From an uncultured Paracoccaceae bacterium (GTDB taxonomy: Bacteria > Pseudomonadota > Alphaproteobacteria > Rhodobacterales > Rhodobacteraceae): DNA of 64,000 nucleotides. Below are positions 35,587-45,956 of this stretch, in pieces. Both the position numbers and the translations under genes were made by a program. The stretch covers positions 17,026 through 81,025 of the forward strand of contig CAKZOU010000037.1 of the NCBI GenBank assembly GCA_937138255.1, read 5' to 3'. Below the pieces are notes generated by a model. It did not search any database and had not been told where the DNA came from. It was given only the letters and a program-made list of their open reading frames with translations. The stretch's first letter is position 1. Each line of letters begins with the position of its first letter.

Positions 35587-36723
35587 ATGCTTGCAAATCC
35601 ATTCGCGGAGACGCAGTCTCGGCCTGCCATGACACAAGATGCCGCGATCCGCGCCGAAGTCTGCCTGCCGACCCGTAACCTGCGGGAAGATTTGGGTTTC
35701 TTCGGCAAGGTGCTGAAGATGCGGCTCGATATGATCTATCCCGCCGACAATCCCCAGATCGCCGTTTATTCGGGCCACGGTCTGCGGGTGCGGCTTGATG
35801 CGGGGATCACGGGCGAGCCGGGGCGCCTGCGGATTCTGACCGATGCGGTCGAGACCTTTGCCGACGGTAAACGCGAACTCACAAGCCCCGGCGGCACGAT
35901 CGTCGAGCTTGACGAGCTCAATCCGCCGCTCGTTCTGCCGGAAACCCGGCATTCTTTCGTCGTCCGCCGCTTGGCCGATCAGGCCCCTTGGGTGATTGGC
36001 CGGGCGGGGATGATGTATCGCGATCTCGTCCCCTCGCGGCTGGGGGGCGCGATGATTGCCAGCCATATCCGCATCCCCGATGGTGGGCCGGTGCCCGACA
36101 TGGTGCATTTTCACAGGGTCGGGTTTCAGCTGATCTTTTGCTATCGCGGCTGGGTCGACGTGGTTTACGAGGACCAAGGGCCAAAGATACGCCTCACAGC
36201 CGGCGATTGCTTCATCCAGCCGCCCGAGATCCGGCATCGGGTGCTCGAGGCAAGCGACGGCATCGAGGTGATCGAGATTGGCGTGCCCGCCGAGCATGTG
36301 ACCGAGATCGACCACGACATGACCCTTCCAACCCCGAACCTGCGGCCCGACCGCGAATGGCAGGGGCAGAAATTCGTTTATAATCAGGCTGCAAAGGCCG
36401 AGTGGGAGGGGTTCCGCCTGCCCGGCTTCATCGCCCGCGACACGACGATCAGCGCCAATACCAAGGGCGTGGCTGGTGTCAAAGTGGTTCGCCGCGGCGA
36501 GGGCGAAACCCAATGGGCACGGCACGAGGCCGATATTCATTTCACCTTCGTCATGGAGGGCGAGATGACGCTCATGGGCGAGGGCAAGGATCCCTGGCGG
36601 CTCTCGGCGGGCGACGCTTTCGTGATCCCGCCGGGGATGATGACGCAATACGCCGAGCCGACCGAGGATATCGAGCTTCTCGAAGTCACCCTGCCGGGAG
36701 AATTTGCAACAACTCTTTCCTAG
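35587..36723 (+). CDS. Bicupin protein with N-terminal VOC-like segment
   Basis: 378 residues from the first ATG; an ATG 42 bp downstream (MTQDAAIRAEV) is equally plausible because neither has a strong ribosome-binding site. Residues about 20-115 resemble a glyoxalase/VOC half (CLPTRNLREDLGFFGKVLKMRL). A cupin near 175-255 (FHRVGFQLIFCYRGWVDVVYED) and a second near 300-370 (WARHEADIHFTFVMEGEMTLMGEG, DAFVIPPGMM) follow. Function unknown; fused VOC and cupin domains suggest a metal-dependent small-molecule enzyme. Confidence 0.65.
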   Translation: MLANPFAETQSRPAMTQDAAIRAEVCLPTRNLREDLGFFGKVLKMRLDMIYPADNPQIAVYSGHGLRVRLDAGITGEPGRLRILTDAVETFADGKRELTSPGGTIVELDELNPPLVLPETRHSFVVRRLADQAPWVIGRAGMMYRDLVPSRLGGAMIASHIRIPDGGPVPDMVHFHRVGFQLIFCYRGWVDVVYEDQGPKIRLTAGDCFIQPPEIRHRVLEASDGIEVIEIGVPAEHVTEIDHDMTLPTPNLRPDREWQGQKFVYNQAAKAEWEGFRLPGFIARDTTISANTKGVAGVKVVRRGEGETQWARHEADIHFTFVMEGEMTLMGEGKDPWRLSAGDAFVIPPGMMTQYAEPTEDIELLEVTLPGEFATTLS

Positions 36724-36760
36724 GCGGCTTGCCTCTTGGGGCGGGCTGCTGCTATTTTTT
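36724..36760 (+). terminator. Terminator or attenuator between bicupin and cdd
   Basis: A 12-bp stem with several G-U pairs (36724-36735 with 36738-36749) is followed by TGCTATTTTTTA. It lies directly after the bicupin stop and only 20 bp before the cdd start, so it may attenuate read-through into the nucleoside operon. Confidence 0.55.
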
Positions 36761-36779
36761 ATCACTTGGTAAAAGAGAG

Positions 36780-37178
36780 ATGGCCATGACGTTGATTGAT
36801 GCCGCCCGCGATGTCTGGGCCCGGGCCTACGCCCCCTATTCCAATTTCAAGGTCGGTGCGGCGATCCGCGGCAAGAATGGCGAGGTCTTCAAGGGCTGCA
36901 ACGTTGAAAATGTGGCCTATCCTGAAGGCACCTGCGCCGAGGCGGGCGCGATCGCGGCGATGGTGGCGGGCGGCGAGACCGAGATCGCCGAAGTGGCCGT
37001 GATCGCCGATAGCCCGATCCCGGTGAGCCCCTGCGGCGGCTGCCGTCAGAAGCTTGCCGAATTTGGCAAGCCGGATGTGAAGGTGACGCTGGCAACAACC
37101 GATGGCGTGGTTTTGGAAACCACCATCGGCGCGCTTTTGCCGGGCGCGTTCACCGAAGATTACATGACCCGGACCTGA
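36780..37178 (+). CDS. cdd: Cytidine deaminase (small tetrameric type)
   Basis: 132 residues. Hydrolytically deaminates (deoxy)cytidine to (deoxy)uridine. The zinc motif is CAEAGAI with the catalytic Glu, and PCGGCRQ gives the other two Cys ligands, i.e. the three-Cys tetrameric class. Substrate motif NVENVAYP is present. First gene of a nucleoside-salvage operon with deoA, deoB, add and upp. Confidence 0.94.
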   Translation: MAMTLIDAARDVWARAYAPYSNFKVGAAIRGKNGEVFKGCNVENVAYPEGTCAEAGAIAAMVAGGETEIAEVAVIADSPIPVSPCGGCRQKLAEFGKPDVKVTLATTDGVVLETTIGALLPGAFTEDYMTRT

Positions 37179-37181
37179 CCC

Positions 37182-38486
37182 ATGGACGCCCGCGCGATCA
37201 TCGCCAAGGTGCGCGACAAGCACACCCCGACACAGGACGAATTACAGTGGTTTGCCAATGGCTTGGCGGATCGGACAGTCAGCGACGCACAGGCCGGCGC
37301 TTTTGCGATGGCGGTTCTGCTAAACGGTCTTGGCGACGAAGGGCGGGTCAACCTGACGCTCGCCATGCGCGACAGTGGCGATGTGCTGGAATGGGATCTG
37401 CCGGGGCCGGTGTTGGACAAGCATTCGACCGGCGGCGTGGGCGATTGCGTCTCGCTCCTCTTTGCGCCAGCCTTGGCCGCCTGTGGCGTCTTCGTGCCCA
37501 TGATCTCCGGGCGCGGCCTTGGCCACACGGGCGGGACGCTCGACAAGATGGAATCGATCCCCGGCGTTTGTGCCCAGATCAGCGAAGACCAGTTGCACGA
37601 GGTGACCGCCAAGGTCGGCTGCGCCATTGTCGGGGCCACGGCCCAGCTCGCCCCCGCCGACCGCCGCCTCTATGCGATCCGCGATGTGACCTCGACGGTG
37701 GAATCGATCGACCTCATCACCGCCTCGATCCTGTCGAAGAAACTCGCCTCGACCCGCGGCGGCCTGATCCTCGACGTCAAGGCCGGTTCGGGCGCCTTCA
37801 TGAAATCGACCGACGATGCCCGCAGGCTGGCAACGGCGCTGGTCACGACAGCCAACGGCGCTGGCAGCCCGACCGCCGCGCTGATTTCCGATATGGACGA
37901 GCCGCTGGCTCCGGTGATGGGCAACGCGCTCGAGGTGGCGGTCTGCATGGAGGTTTTGGCGGGAAATCGTGCTGCTGCGCCAAGGCTTTACGATCTGACC
38001 GTGGCACTGGGCGGCAAGCTTCTGGCGCTTGCAGGCGTCGAGGCGGAAGACGAAGGCGAGGCGGCAGTGGCCAAGGCGATCGACAGCGGGCAGGCGATGG
38101 AACGCTTCTCGCGCCTCGTGGCCGAACTGGGCGGGCCGCCGGATATGGAAGCCGACTGGCATACGCATCTGCCAAAAGCACCGGTAATCCGCGATGTGGT
38201 CGCGCCCGAAGGCGGGCATCTCGCTGCGGTGAATGGCGAGGCGCTGGGCCTCACGATCGTCGGCCTTGGCGGCGGGCGGCGGATCGAGACCGACAAGATC
38301 GATCCTTCGGTCGGCATCACCGAATTCGCGCCCTTGGGGACGAAATTCGCCCGTGGTGACCGGATTTGTCAGGTCCACGCTCGAAGTGATGCCGCCGCGC
38401 AAGAGGCCGAAGCGGCGATCCTCGCGGCGATCAGGATCGGCGACAAGCCGACAACACGCCCGCTTGTCAGAGAGGTGATCGGCTGA
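37182..38486 (+). CDS. deoA: Thymidine phosphorylase
   Basis: 434 residues. Phosphorolyses (deoxy)thymidine or uridine to base and (deoxy)ribose-1-phosphate. Marks are [15 protein letters not shown] (phosphate and pyrimidine site), [19 protein letters not shown] and a GAFMKS loop. It follows cdd by 3 bp, and its TGA overlaps the deoB ATG by one base. Confidence 0.95.
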   Translation: MDARAIIAKVRDKHTPTQDELQWFANGLADRTVSDAQAGAFAMAVLLNGLGDEGRVNLTLAMRDSGDVLEWDLPGPVLDKHSTGGVGDCVSLLFAPALAACGVFVPMISGRGLGHTGGTLDKMESIPGVCAQISEDQLHEVTAKVGCAIVGATAQLAPADRRLYAIRDVTSTVESIDLITASILSKKLASTRGGLILDVKAGSGAFMKSTDDARRLATALVTTANGAGSPTAALISDMDEPLAPVMGNALEVAVCMEVLAGNRAAAPRLYDLTVALGGKLLALAGVEAEDEGEAAVAKAIDSGQAMERFSRLVAELGGPPDMEADWHTHLPKAPVIRDVVAPEGGHLAAVNGEALGLTIVGLGGGRRIETDKIDPSVGITEFAPLGTKFARGDRICQVHARSDAAAQEAEAAILAAIRIGDKPTTRPLVREVIG

Positions 38487-39697
38487 TGGCACGCGCCTTC
38501 CTCATTGTGATCGACAGTGTCGGCATCGGCGGCGCGCCGGATGCCGACCAGTATTTCAACGGCGAAGTGCCCGACGTTGGCGCGAATACGCTGGGGCATA
38601 TCGTGGCGGCCTGTGCCTCGGGTGCGGCGGAAGAGGGGCGGAGCGGGCCTTTGGCGGTGGGCGCTTTGGACGCGCTCGGCCTCGGGGCTGCAATCCGGCA
38701 TTCGACCGGCATTGCGACGCCGGGCCTCGATGCGGAGCCGTCCGGCGCTTGGGCCGTGGCCCGCGAAATCTCGCGCGGCAAGGATACGCCCTCGGGCCAT
38801 TGGGAGCTTGCGGGCGTTCCGGTGCCGTGGGAGTGGCATACCTTCCCCGATACCCATCCCGCCTTCCCCGAGGACATCACCAAAGCGCTCTGCGAGGCGG
38901 CCGGAACGGAGGGGATTCTCGCCAATTGCCACGCCTCCGGCACCCAGGTCATTGCCGATTTCGGGGCCGAGCATCTGAAAACCGGTTGGCCCATCTGTTA
39001 CACCTCCGCTGACAGCGTTCTGCAAATTGCAGCCCATGAATCGGCGTTCGGGCTCGAGAAATTGTTGAAAATGTGCAAGTCGGTTGCGCCGCTCCTGCAC
39101 GAAATGAAGGTCGGCCGGGTGATTGCGCGGCCGTTTTTGGGGTCGGTCGAGGACGGTTTCAAGCGCACGCCCAACCGCAAGGATTTCGCCATCGCCCCGC
39201 CCGCGCCGACGCTTTGCGATTGGCTGCACGAGGCGGGCCGCAAGGTCCATGCGGTGGGCAAGATCGGCGACATTTTCTCGATGCGCGGGATCGACGATGT
39301 GACGAAAGGGCCGGATGCAAATCTGATGCAGGATCTCTCGGCTTTGATCGATAACGCCGAGGACGGATCGCTCACCTTCGCCAATTTTGTCGAGTTCGAC
39401 AGCGAGTATGGCCACCGCCGCGATGTCTCGGGTTATGCGCGGCATCTGGAATGGTTTAACGTTGAACTATCGAAGGTCCTGCCGCGCCTGAAGGCGGACG
39501 ATCTTCTCATCGTCACCGCCGATCACGGCAACGATCCGACGTGGATCGGCACCGACCACACGCGCGAACAGGTGCCGGTTCTGATCCACGGGATCGGCCC
39601 GCGCGCCATCGGCACCATCGCCTATGCCGACGTCGCGGCCAGTATCGCCGCCTATCTCGGGGTCCCATCCCAAGGCCCCGGACGGAGTTTCCTGTGA
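38486..39697 (+). CDS. deoB: Phosphopentomutase
   Basis: 403 residues. Converts (deoxy)ribose-1-phosphate to the 5-phosphate. Alkaline-phosphatase-superfamily metal motifs are [13 protein letters not shown] at the N-terminus and [17 protein letters not shown] near the C-terminus; the phosphorylated residue is the Thr in [10 protein letters not shown]. It is translationally coupled to deoA and to add (4-bp GTGA overlap). Confidence 0.95.
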   Translation: MARAFLIVIDSVGIGGAPDADQYFNGEVPDVGANTLGHIVAACASGAAEEGRSGPLAVGALDALGLGAAIRHSTGIATPGLDAEPSGAWAVAREISRGKDTPSGHWELAGVPVPWEWHTFPDTHPAFPEDITKALCEAAGTEGILANCHASGTQVIADFGAEHLKTGWPICYTSADSVLQIAAHESAFGLEKLLKMCKSVAPLLHEMKVGRVIARPFLGSVEDGFKRTPNRKDFAIAPPAPTLCDWLHEAGRKVHAVGKIGDIFSMRGIDDVTKGPDANLMQDLSALIDNAEDGSLTFANFVEFDSEYGHRRDVSGYARHLEWFNVELSKVLPRLKADDLLIVTADHGNDPTWIGTDHTREQVPVLIHGIGPRAIGTIAYADVAASIAAYLGVPSQGPGRSFL

Positions 39698-40683
39698 GTT
39701 ATCGCACCTTCCCCAAGCTTGAATTGCACCTTCACCTCGAAGGCGGCGCACCGCCCGCTTTCATCCGCGGCCTCGCCAAGGAAAAGGGCATAGATATCCA
39801 TAAGATATTCGATGAAAACGGCGGCTATGCCTACCGCGACTTCGATCATTTCCTGCGCGTCTACGAGGCCGCCTGCACCACGTTGCAAGGCCCCGAGGAT
39901 TTCCGGCGCCTCGTGCTGGCGGTCCTTGAGGAAAGCGCCTCGAACGGCGTGATCTATTCAGAAACCTTCCTCTCGCCCGATTTCTGCGGCGGCGGCGATC
40001 TCGAGGCCTGGCGAGATTATCTGGGCGCGATGACCGATGCCGCCGCTCAGGCCGAGCGGGATTTCGGCATCACGCTGAGGGGCATCATCACTTGCATCCG
40101 CCACAATGGCCCGGAGCAAGCCAAGACGGCCGCTCGCTGTGCTGCGGAAACCAAAGGCGATTTCATCACCGGGTTCGGCATGGCCGGGGCCGAGATGATG
40201 GGCCGCCCCGGCGATTTCGGCTATAGCTTTGATATGGCGCGCGAAGCCGGCCTGCGGATCACATGCCACGCGGGCGAATGGGGTGGGCCGGATATGGTCG
40301 CCGATACGATCCGCGATCTGCGCCCCGAGCGCATCGGGCACGGTATCAATGCGGCCAAGGATCTGGCGCTTGTGGATGAGATCGCCGAACAGGGGATCGT
40401 GCTCGAGGTCTGCCCCGGCTCCAACGTCTTCCTCAATGCGGTCGAAAGCTGGGAGAAACACCCGATCCGTCTGTTGCGGGATCGCGGCGTGAAGGTGACC
40501 GTTTCGACCGACGATCCGCCCTTCTTTCATACCACCATGACCCGCGAATACGATATGCTGGCCGAGAAATACGGCTGGGACGAAACCGATTTCGCCGAAC
40601 TCAACAAAACCGCGCTCGAGGCCGCCTTCTGCGATGCGGCCACCCGCGAGCGCATCGCCAAGAAACTGGAGGCTGCCCAATGA
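39694..40683 (+). CDS. add: Adenosine deaminase
   Basis: 329 residues from a GTG start that overlaps the deoB stop (GTGA); CGGAG upstream is a suitable ribosome-binding site. The protein begins [17 protein letters not shown], with the HxH zinc pair. HAGEWGGPD gives a further zinc His plus the catalytic Glu-bearing loop, and STDDPPFF holds the Asp ligand. Deaminates (deoxy)adenosine to (deoxy)inosine. Confidence 0.93.
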   Translation: MSYRTFPKLELHLHLEGGAPPAFIRGLAKEKGIDIHKIFDENGGYAYRDFDHFLRVYEAACTTLQGPEDFRRLVLAVLEESASNGVIYSETFLSPDFCGGGDLEAWRDYLGAMTDAAAQAERDFGITLRGIITCIRHNGPEQAKTAARCAAETKGDFITGFGMAGAEMMGRPGDFGYSFDMAREAGLRITCHAGEWGGPDMVADTIRDLRPERIGHGINAAKDLALVDEIAEQGIVLEVCPGSNVFLNAVESWEKHPIRLLRDRGVKVTVSTDDPPFFHTTMTREYDMLAEKYGWDETDFAELNKTALEAAFCDAATRERIAKKLEAAQ

Positions 40684-41315
40684 CCGACCAACATCTGACC
40701 GTCGTCGATCACCCGTTGGTTCAGCACAAGCTGACCCTGATGCGCGAGCACGACACCTCGACCGCCTCCTTCCGCCAGCTTCTGCGCGAGATCAGCCTGC
40801 TTCTGGCCTATGAGGTCACGCGCGAGTTGCCGATGACCACCAAGCGCATCGAGACGCCGCTTTGCGAGATGGACGCGCCGGTGATCGAGGGCAAGAAGCT
40901 CGCGCTCATCTCGATCCTGCGGGCGGGCAATGGGCTTCTTGACGGAATTCTCGAGCTGATCCCGGCCGCGCGGGTGGGCTTTGTCGGGCTCTATCGCGAC
41001 CCCGAGACGCTTCAGCCGGTGCAATATTACTTCAAGGTTCCGACCCAGCTTGAAGACCGTGTGACCATCGTTGTTGACCCGATGCTGGCGACCGGCAATT
41101 CCTCGGCGGCGGCGATTGACCTTCTGAAGGAGGCAGGGGCGAAAAACATCCGGTTCCTCTGCCTTCTGGCGGCGCCCGAGGGCGTGCAGCGGATGAAAGA
41201 AGCCCATCCCGATGTGCCGATCGTCACAGCGGCAGTAGACAGCCATCTGAATGACCATGGATATATTGTCCCCGGCCTAGGGGATGCGGGCGACCGTATG
41301 TTCGGCACAAAATAG
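40680..41315 (+). CDS. upp: Uracil phosphoribosyltransferase
   Basis: 211 residues. Makes UMP from uracil and PRPP, so salvaged uracil from deoA can re-enter nucleotide pools. The PRPP-binding loop is [15 protein letters not shown], with the uracil-binding C-terminus [17 protein letters not shown]. Overlaps add by 4 bp (ATGA). Last gene of the salvage operon. Confidence 0.96.
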   Translation: MTDQHLTVVDHPLVQHKLTLMREHDTSTASFRQLLREISLLLAYEVTRELPMTTKRIETPLCEMDAPVIEGKKLALISILRAGNGLLDGILELIPAARVGFVGLYRDPETLQPVQYYFKVPTQLEDRVTIVVDPMLATGNSSAAAIDLLKEAGAKNIRFLCLLAAPEGVQRMKEAHPDVPIVTAAVDSHLNDHGYIVPGLGDAGDRMFGTK

Positions 41316-41382
41316 AGGAACAATTCCTTTACTCGCAGGCAATTGTCCGGCAGAATCACCCCAATTTCTCTGGGGGATGAGC

Positions 41383-42201
41383 ATGTCGCGCACGCATCTG
41401 AAAGCTTTGGCCGCGGCTTTCGTTGTCGCGAGTGGCCAGATTGCGTCGGGACAGACGAGCTATTCCTTCTTTCCCGCCGAAGAGCCTCCGCAGAACTTTG
41501 ACGGCGTTCAGTATGTCGACAGCCTCGGCTGCGTCTTCGTTCGGGCGGGAATCGGCGGCGTGGTGACATGGGTGCCACGTCTCACGCGGGATCGCGAGCA
41601 GCTGTGCGGGTATGAGCCAACCTTTGCCGTTGGCGCGATGCCGGCGCCAAGTCGGGCACCGGCGCCCGCACCGACGTTGACCTGGGCTGCATTATGCGAA
41701 GGCAAATCCGGGCCGCAGCCGGGCTATGTAGATCAACGGACCGGCGAGGTCGTCGATTGTGGTGGCGCCGTCCAGCCCGCCACCGCGGGGCTCGCGTATG
41801 GTGCACCATTCTCGAATCCTCTCCCCGTGACCGAGCCGGCAGCACCGCCGCCGGGCTATGTGGCCGTTTGGAAAGATGGACGCCTCAACCCGCAAAGAGG
41901 CTATGCCGCCAAGGCGGCGCCTCCGGTCATTCAGGTCTCGACCAAGACCACGCCAGTTGCCGCGCCCGAGGCGGCGGGCGGCTCGCATATTCAAGTGGCG
42001 AGTTTTGGCGTCGCCGCCAATGCCGCGCGGGTCGTGGCCAGCCTTGGGGCCTCTGGCCTGCCGGTTCAGACCCAGACTGTCACTCGTGGCGGAACGGTCT
42101 TGACGCTTGTTCTTGTGGGGCCATTGCAGGGCGGGGCATTGAACAAAGCACTTGCGACAGTGCGCACGGGCGGCTTTGCCGATGCGTTCGTGCGTGGCTA
42201 G
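41383..42201 (+). CDS. Secreted SPOR-like domain protein
   Basis: 272 residues from the ATG preceded by GGGGGATGAGC; in-frame upstream codons lack a ribosome-binding site. A signal peptide (about 1-25, ending IASG) is followed by a Pro/Ala-rich central region and a C-terminal repeat (about 205-272: GSHIQVASFGVAANAARVVASL) that resembles a SPOR peptidoglycan-binding domain. A role in cell-wall or division-site binding is likely. The middle part has short Cys-containing segments of unknown use. Confidence 0.7.
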   Translation: MSRTHLKALAAAFVVASGQIASGQTSYSFFPAEEPPQNFDGVQYVDSLGCVFVRAGIGGVVTWVPRLTRDREQLCGYEPTFAVGAMPAPSRAPAPAPTLTWAALCEGKSGPQPGYVDQRTGEVVDCGGAVQPATAGLAYGAPFSNPLPVTEPAAPPPGYVAVWKDGRLNPQRGYAAKAAPPVIQVSTKTTPVAAPEAAGGSHIQVASFGVAANAARVVASLGASGLPVQTQTVTRGGTVLTLVLVGPLQGGALNKALATVRTGGFADAFVRG

Positions 42202-42204
42202 CGC

Positions 42205-43218
42205 CTAGCCGCCACAGATCCCCTGTAGCGCGACCCAATCACCGTCATTGAGCAACACGGCGGGCAGTTTGCCCTGCATCGGGTCGCTGTCGATGAGGCT
42301 TTGGGTGCTCTCGCCCGTCGGATCAATGGCCATCGCAAGAGGGATGCTCGAGATCCCGACCGCGCCAAGAAGGTTGAGGGTGACGTCCCCCGAAGCAAGC
42401 GCTGTGGGGGTCGAGACAAGGTCTTCGGCATAAGCGCGCAGGGCCTTCTGCGGCAAGCTGCCCGAGGTCACCAGTTTCAGGGTGGCCAATAGGCCCGCGT
42501 GATGCAGAAGATCGCTCAAGGGATCAGCTATCGCTGCATTGGCCGACAGGGCGTATCCCGCGACAACGGCCGGGTCCTCGTAGTCCTCGACCAGCCGGCG
42601 GTTGATCAACAGGATGCGCCCGGGAAGAACCGCTATCTCGGGGATGCTATCGGGGACCACAACCAGCCGCGGCGGTGTGGGGCCGGAGAAGATCCGCGCC
42701 GCGAGTTTGTCCAGTGCCGCAAGGCCCAGAGTATCTCGGCACGTCGCGCCGGACAGGTGCTGGACCTCTTTCGCAAGGCTTTGCCCGATCTCGGCGCGTT
42801 GGGCGGGAGGCACAACGCTCAGCGTCTGGCGGGTGAGCGCGCCGGGAAGCCAGACAAATATCACGAAGAGAAGTGCGGCGGTCAGTGCCGTGACGCCCAT
42901 CACCCGAAGGCGGCCCGGCTTCGGGCGGCGACGGGCGATGGATTTGCGGATCTTCTCGATCGCCTCGATCATCACCTGATCGTCGATCTCGAGCGTTTCG
43001 GCAGCATCCGGCCCCGGCAGAAAGACCGCGGGCCGCTCGTCCGGATTGCTCCGGTTGATGGCGGCCAAGGACCAATGGGTGAGCGGGCGCATGGCATTGT
43101 CAGAGATGACCAGCGTGGCATCGCCAAAGGTCAGCACAACCTCGCGCCGCTGCTCTTGTGGCGCAGGACGCCACAGGCCCGTGGCCTCAAGCCGGTCGTA
43201 TTGCTTCAATGCTGTCAT
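42205..43218 (-). CDS. M48-like membrane protein lacking the HExxH motif
   Basis: 337 residues. The N-terminal 100 are cytoplasmic-type, one membrane helix lies at about 107-128, and a C-terminal domain follows. That domain resembles the M48 peptidase fold: RLVVVPDSIPEIAVLPGRILLINRRLVEDYEDPAVVAGYAL aligns with the region leading into the M48 active site, but the expected HEIGH is replaced by ALSANAAIA. It is therefore probably not proteolytic. Only 3 bp separate its stop from the convergent SPOR gene. Function unknown. Confidence 0.55.
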   Translation of the reverse strand: MTALKQYDRLEATGLWRPAPQEQRREVVLTFGDATLVISDNAMRPLTHWSLAAINRSNPDERPAVFLPGPDAAETLEIDDQVMIEAIEKIRKSIARRRPKPGRLRVMGVTALTAALLFVIFVWLPGALTRQTLSVVPPAQRAEIGQSLAKEVQHLSGATCRDTLGLAALDKLAARIFSGPTPPRLVVVPDSIPEIAVLPGRILLINRRLVEDYEDPAVVAGYALSANAAIADPLSDLLHHAGLLATLKLVTSGSLPQKALRAYAEDLVSTPTALASGDVTLNLLGAVGISSIPLAMAIDPTGESTQSLIDSDPMQGKLPAVLLNDGDWVALQGICGG

Positions 43219-43266
43219 GTGCCTGCTCGTCTTTCAGGCATGATAGCTTGGGCCGCGAGGTTTGGG

Positions 43267-43286
43267 TAGGGCGCTTGGGCGCCCTA
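43267..43286 (-). terminator. Weak hairpin at the acyl-CoA synthetase stop codon
   Basis: The stem TAGGGCGC (43267-43274)/GCGCCCTA (43279-43286) overlaps the stop codon. No T tract follows, so termination is uncertain. Confidence 0.35.
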
Positions 43287-44915
43287 GCCGGGGATAACCT
43301 TGAACTGGGCGCGCAGCTCGAACTTCTGGATCTTGCCGGTCGAGGTCTTGGGCAGCTCCTGAAAAACCACCCTCTTGGGCGTCTTGAAGCCCGCAAGCCG
43401 CGCGCGGCAATGGGCGATCAGATCGGCTTCGGTCAGCGAGGCGCCTTCTTTCAGTTCGACAAAGGCGCAAGGCACTTCGCCCCATTTCTCGTCGGGCATG
43501 GCGACCACGGCGCAGAGGCTCACCGCCGCGTGGTGCATGATCGCGCCCTCCACCTCGACCGAGGAGATATTTTCGCCGCCCGAAATGATGATGTCTTTCG
43601 CGCGGTCGGCGATCTTGATGTAGCCGTCGGGATGCTGGAACGCGATGTCGCCCGAATGGAAATAGCCGCCCTCGAAGGCCTCAGCCGTGGCCTTGGGGTT
43701 CTTGAGATATCCCTTCATGACCGAGTTGCCACGGATCATGATCTCGCCCAGCGAGGCGCCATCCATCGGCACTTGGCTCATCTGCGGATCGAGGACGGTG
43801 ATATCCTCCATCATCGGCATCAGAACGCCGGTGCGGGCCTTGATGGCATAGCGATCCTCATCGGGCAGGGCGTCCCACTCGTCATGCCAGAGGCATTCGG
43901 TGACATGGCCGTAGGTCTCGGTCAGGCCATAGACTTGGGTGACGTTGAAGCCCAAGGGCTCGATGGCTTTGAGCGTCGCGGCGGGCGGCGGTGCGCCGGC
44001 GGTAAACACCTCGACCACATGACCGAACGCGCGCCGGTCCTCGGCCTTGGCGTTGACGATCATGTTGAGAACGATGGGCGCGCCGCCGAAATGGGTTACG
44101 CCATCGTCGGCGATGGCGTTGTAGACGTTCTTGGCGGTCACATCGCGGCAGCAGACGAGCGTGCCGCCCAGAAGCGGCAGCATCCAGGTGTGGTTCCAGC
44201 CGTTGCAGTGGAAAAGCGGCACGATGGCAAGGTAGCGCGGATAGAGCGTCATCTGCCACGAGACGGGCGTGCCCATGGTCATCAGATACGCGCCGCGGTG
44301 GTGATAGACGACACCCTTGGGGCGGCCGGTGGTGCCGGAGGTATAGTTGAGCGCGAGGCTCTCCCATTCGTCCTGCGGCATGAACCACGCGAAATCGGGG
44401 TCGCCCGTAGCGAGGAAATCCTCGTAGAGGGTCGCGGTGCCGGTGGGCGCGAAATTCGAGGCCGGGTCGTGGGCTTCGATGATCAGGGGCGCGGGGCCTT
44501 CCATCTTGGCGATGGCGGCGCGGGCGAGCGGCATGAACTGGCTGTCGACGATCACCGCCTTGGCGGCGCCGTGATCGAAGATATAGCCGACCGTATCATC
44601 CTCAAGCCGGGTGTTGATCGTGTTGAGCACGGCACCGCAGGCCGGAATGCCGAAACTCGCCTCGGCCTGAGCGGGAATGTTGGGGATGAGCGTCGCCACC
44701 ACATCGCCCGCCTTGATCCCGGCCTTGGCGAGTGCGGAGGCAAGGCGGCTCACGCGGGCGTGGTATTCGGCATAGGTCTTGCGGAAGGTTCCATAGACCA
44801 CCGCCTCATGGTTGGGGAAAAGTTGCTTGGCGCGGTTCAAATGGCTCAGCGGTGTGAGCGGCACGAAATTTGCCGCACATTTCTCAAGCCCGGTTTCATC
44901 CTGCATCCAACCCAT
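43284..44915 (-). CDS. Acyl-CoA synthetase (AMP-forming)
   Basis: 543 residues from the ATG preceded by GGGAGGACACC. Adenylate-forming enzyme: NYTSGTTGRPKGVVYHH (P-loop), YGLTETYGH, HSGDIAFQHPDGYIKIADRAKDIIISGGENISS and the C-terminal catalytic Lys in KTSTGKIQKF. It belongs to the medium/long-chain or plant AAE-like clade. It would feed the nearby beta-oxidation genes; exact chain specificity cannot be read. Confidence 0.88.
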   Translation of the reverse strand: MGWMQDETGLEKCAANFVPLTPLSHLNRAKQLFPNHEAVVYGTFRKTYAEYHARVSRLASALAKAGIKAGDVVATLIPNIPAQAEASFGIPACGAVLNTINTRLEDDTVGYIFDHGAAKAVIVDSQFMPLARAAIAKMEGPAPLIIEAHDPASNFAPTGTATLYEDFLATGDPDFAWFMPQDEWESLALNYTSGTTGRPKGVVYHHRGAYLMTMGTPVSWQMTLYPRYLAIVPLFHCNGWNHTWMLPLLGGTLVCCRDVTAKNVYNAIADDGVTHFGGAPIVLNMIVNAKAEDRRAFGHVVEVFTAGAPPPAATLKAIEPLGFNVTQVYGLTETYGHVTECLWHDEWDALPDEDRYAIKARTGVLMPMMEDITVLDPQMSQVPMDGASLGEIMIRGNSVMKGYLKNPKATAEAFEGGYFHSGDIAFQHPDGYIKIADRAKDIIISGGENISSVEVEGAIMHHAAVSLCAVVAMPDEKWGEVPCAFVELKEGASLTEADLIAHCRARLAGFKTPKRVVFQELPKTSTGKIQKFELRAQFKVIPG

Positions 44916-45014
44916 GGTGTCCTCCCGAAACTTCCCTGTAATGTCGCTTTGGGGCAAGCCTTGGCCCCCGTCGCCAACCTATCTGATAACAAGCAAATTC
45001 ATCGGGCAAATAAA

Positions 45015-45956
45015 ATGCAGTCTCAGACCAACCGTAACCTGATTGCGGCATCCCTCGTGGTTTCCGCGATGGCGCTCTTCGGTTTGATCGACAATTTCAT
45101 TCGTCTTGCTGCTGAAACAGGCGGGCTTTGGCAATTCCATTTCTTGCGGTCAATTCTTGCGCTGGCTTGTATCTGGGCGATTGCTGTCTGGCGAGGCATC
45201 GCGCTGCGGCCAAAAAGCACGGGACGGGTGCTGTTGCGCTCGGCTCTCACCTCGATCGCCATGGTGATCTATTTCGGCTGCTTGGGCTTCATGCCCATCG
45301 CGCAAGTCGTGGCGGGGCTTTTCACCGCGCCGATCTTTGTCGTGGTGTTTTCGGTCCTGTTCTTTGGCGAAAAGGTCGGGCCCCGGCGCACCATCGCCGT
45401 TCTGATCGGCTTTGCCGGCGCGATCCTTGCGATCCGGCCCGAGGCCTCGGCCTTCACGATCTGGACGATCCTGCCGGTTCTTGCGGGCGCGATCTATGCC
45501 ATGGGCAATATCGCCACCCGCCGCTGGTGCGAGGGCGAGGGGACATTCACCCTTTTGGGAGGCTTCTTCCTCACGATGACAGTCTGGGGATTTCTCGGCG
45601 TCAGTTTTCTCGCGATCCATCCCTTGCCGGTGCCAGAAGGGGGCGACGGGTTCATCACCCGTGGCTGGTCGCCGCTGGAGGGGATCTTCCTTGTGATGAT
45701 CATTGTGCAGGGGATCGGCTCGGTTCTGGGCGTCGGCCTGACGATCCGCGCCTATCAGCTGGCCGAGGCGGCCTTCGTCGCTGTCTTCGAGAATATGCTT
45801 CTGGTCTTCGCGACCCTCTGGGCGATCATCCTCTGGGGCGAATGGCCGGATGGCCTCGGCCTTCTCGGCCTTTTCCTGATCCTTGTGGCGGGAGTGACCA
45901 TCGCGCTCCGCTCCGATGCGCCGCCGCCCGAACAGGCCGCCGGGGTGGCCGAATGA
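45015..45956 (+). CDS. EamA/DMT family transporter
   Basis: 313 residues with about ten membrane helices and two EamA repeats (about 10-140 and 155-295). Inner-membrane drug/metabolite exporter or small-molecule permease; substrate unknown. The ATG at 45015 lacks a strong ribosome-binding site. It overlaps the sulfotransferase gene by 4 bp (ATGA). Confidence 0.85.
   Translation: MQSQTNRNLIAASLVVSAMALFGLIDNFIRLAAETGGLWQFHFLRSILALACIWAIAVWRGIALRPKSTGRVLLRSALTSIAMVIYFGCLGFMPIAQVVAGLFTAPIFVVVFSVLFFGEKVGPRRTIAVLIGFAGAILAIRPEASAFTIWTILPVLAGAIYAMGNIATRRWCEGEGTFTLLGGFFLTMTVWGFLGVSFLAIHPLPVPEGGDGFITRGWSPLEGIFLVMIIVQGIGSVLGVGLTIRAYQLAEAAFVAVFENMLLVFATLWAIILWGEWPDGLGLLGLFLILVAGVTIALRSDAPPPEQAAGVAE

Noticed and set aside
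39459..39474. TTTAACGTTGAAC inside deoB, similar to the maeB palindrome
   Set aside because: It is within coding sequence and imperfect; treated as chance.
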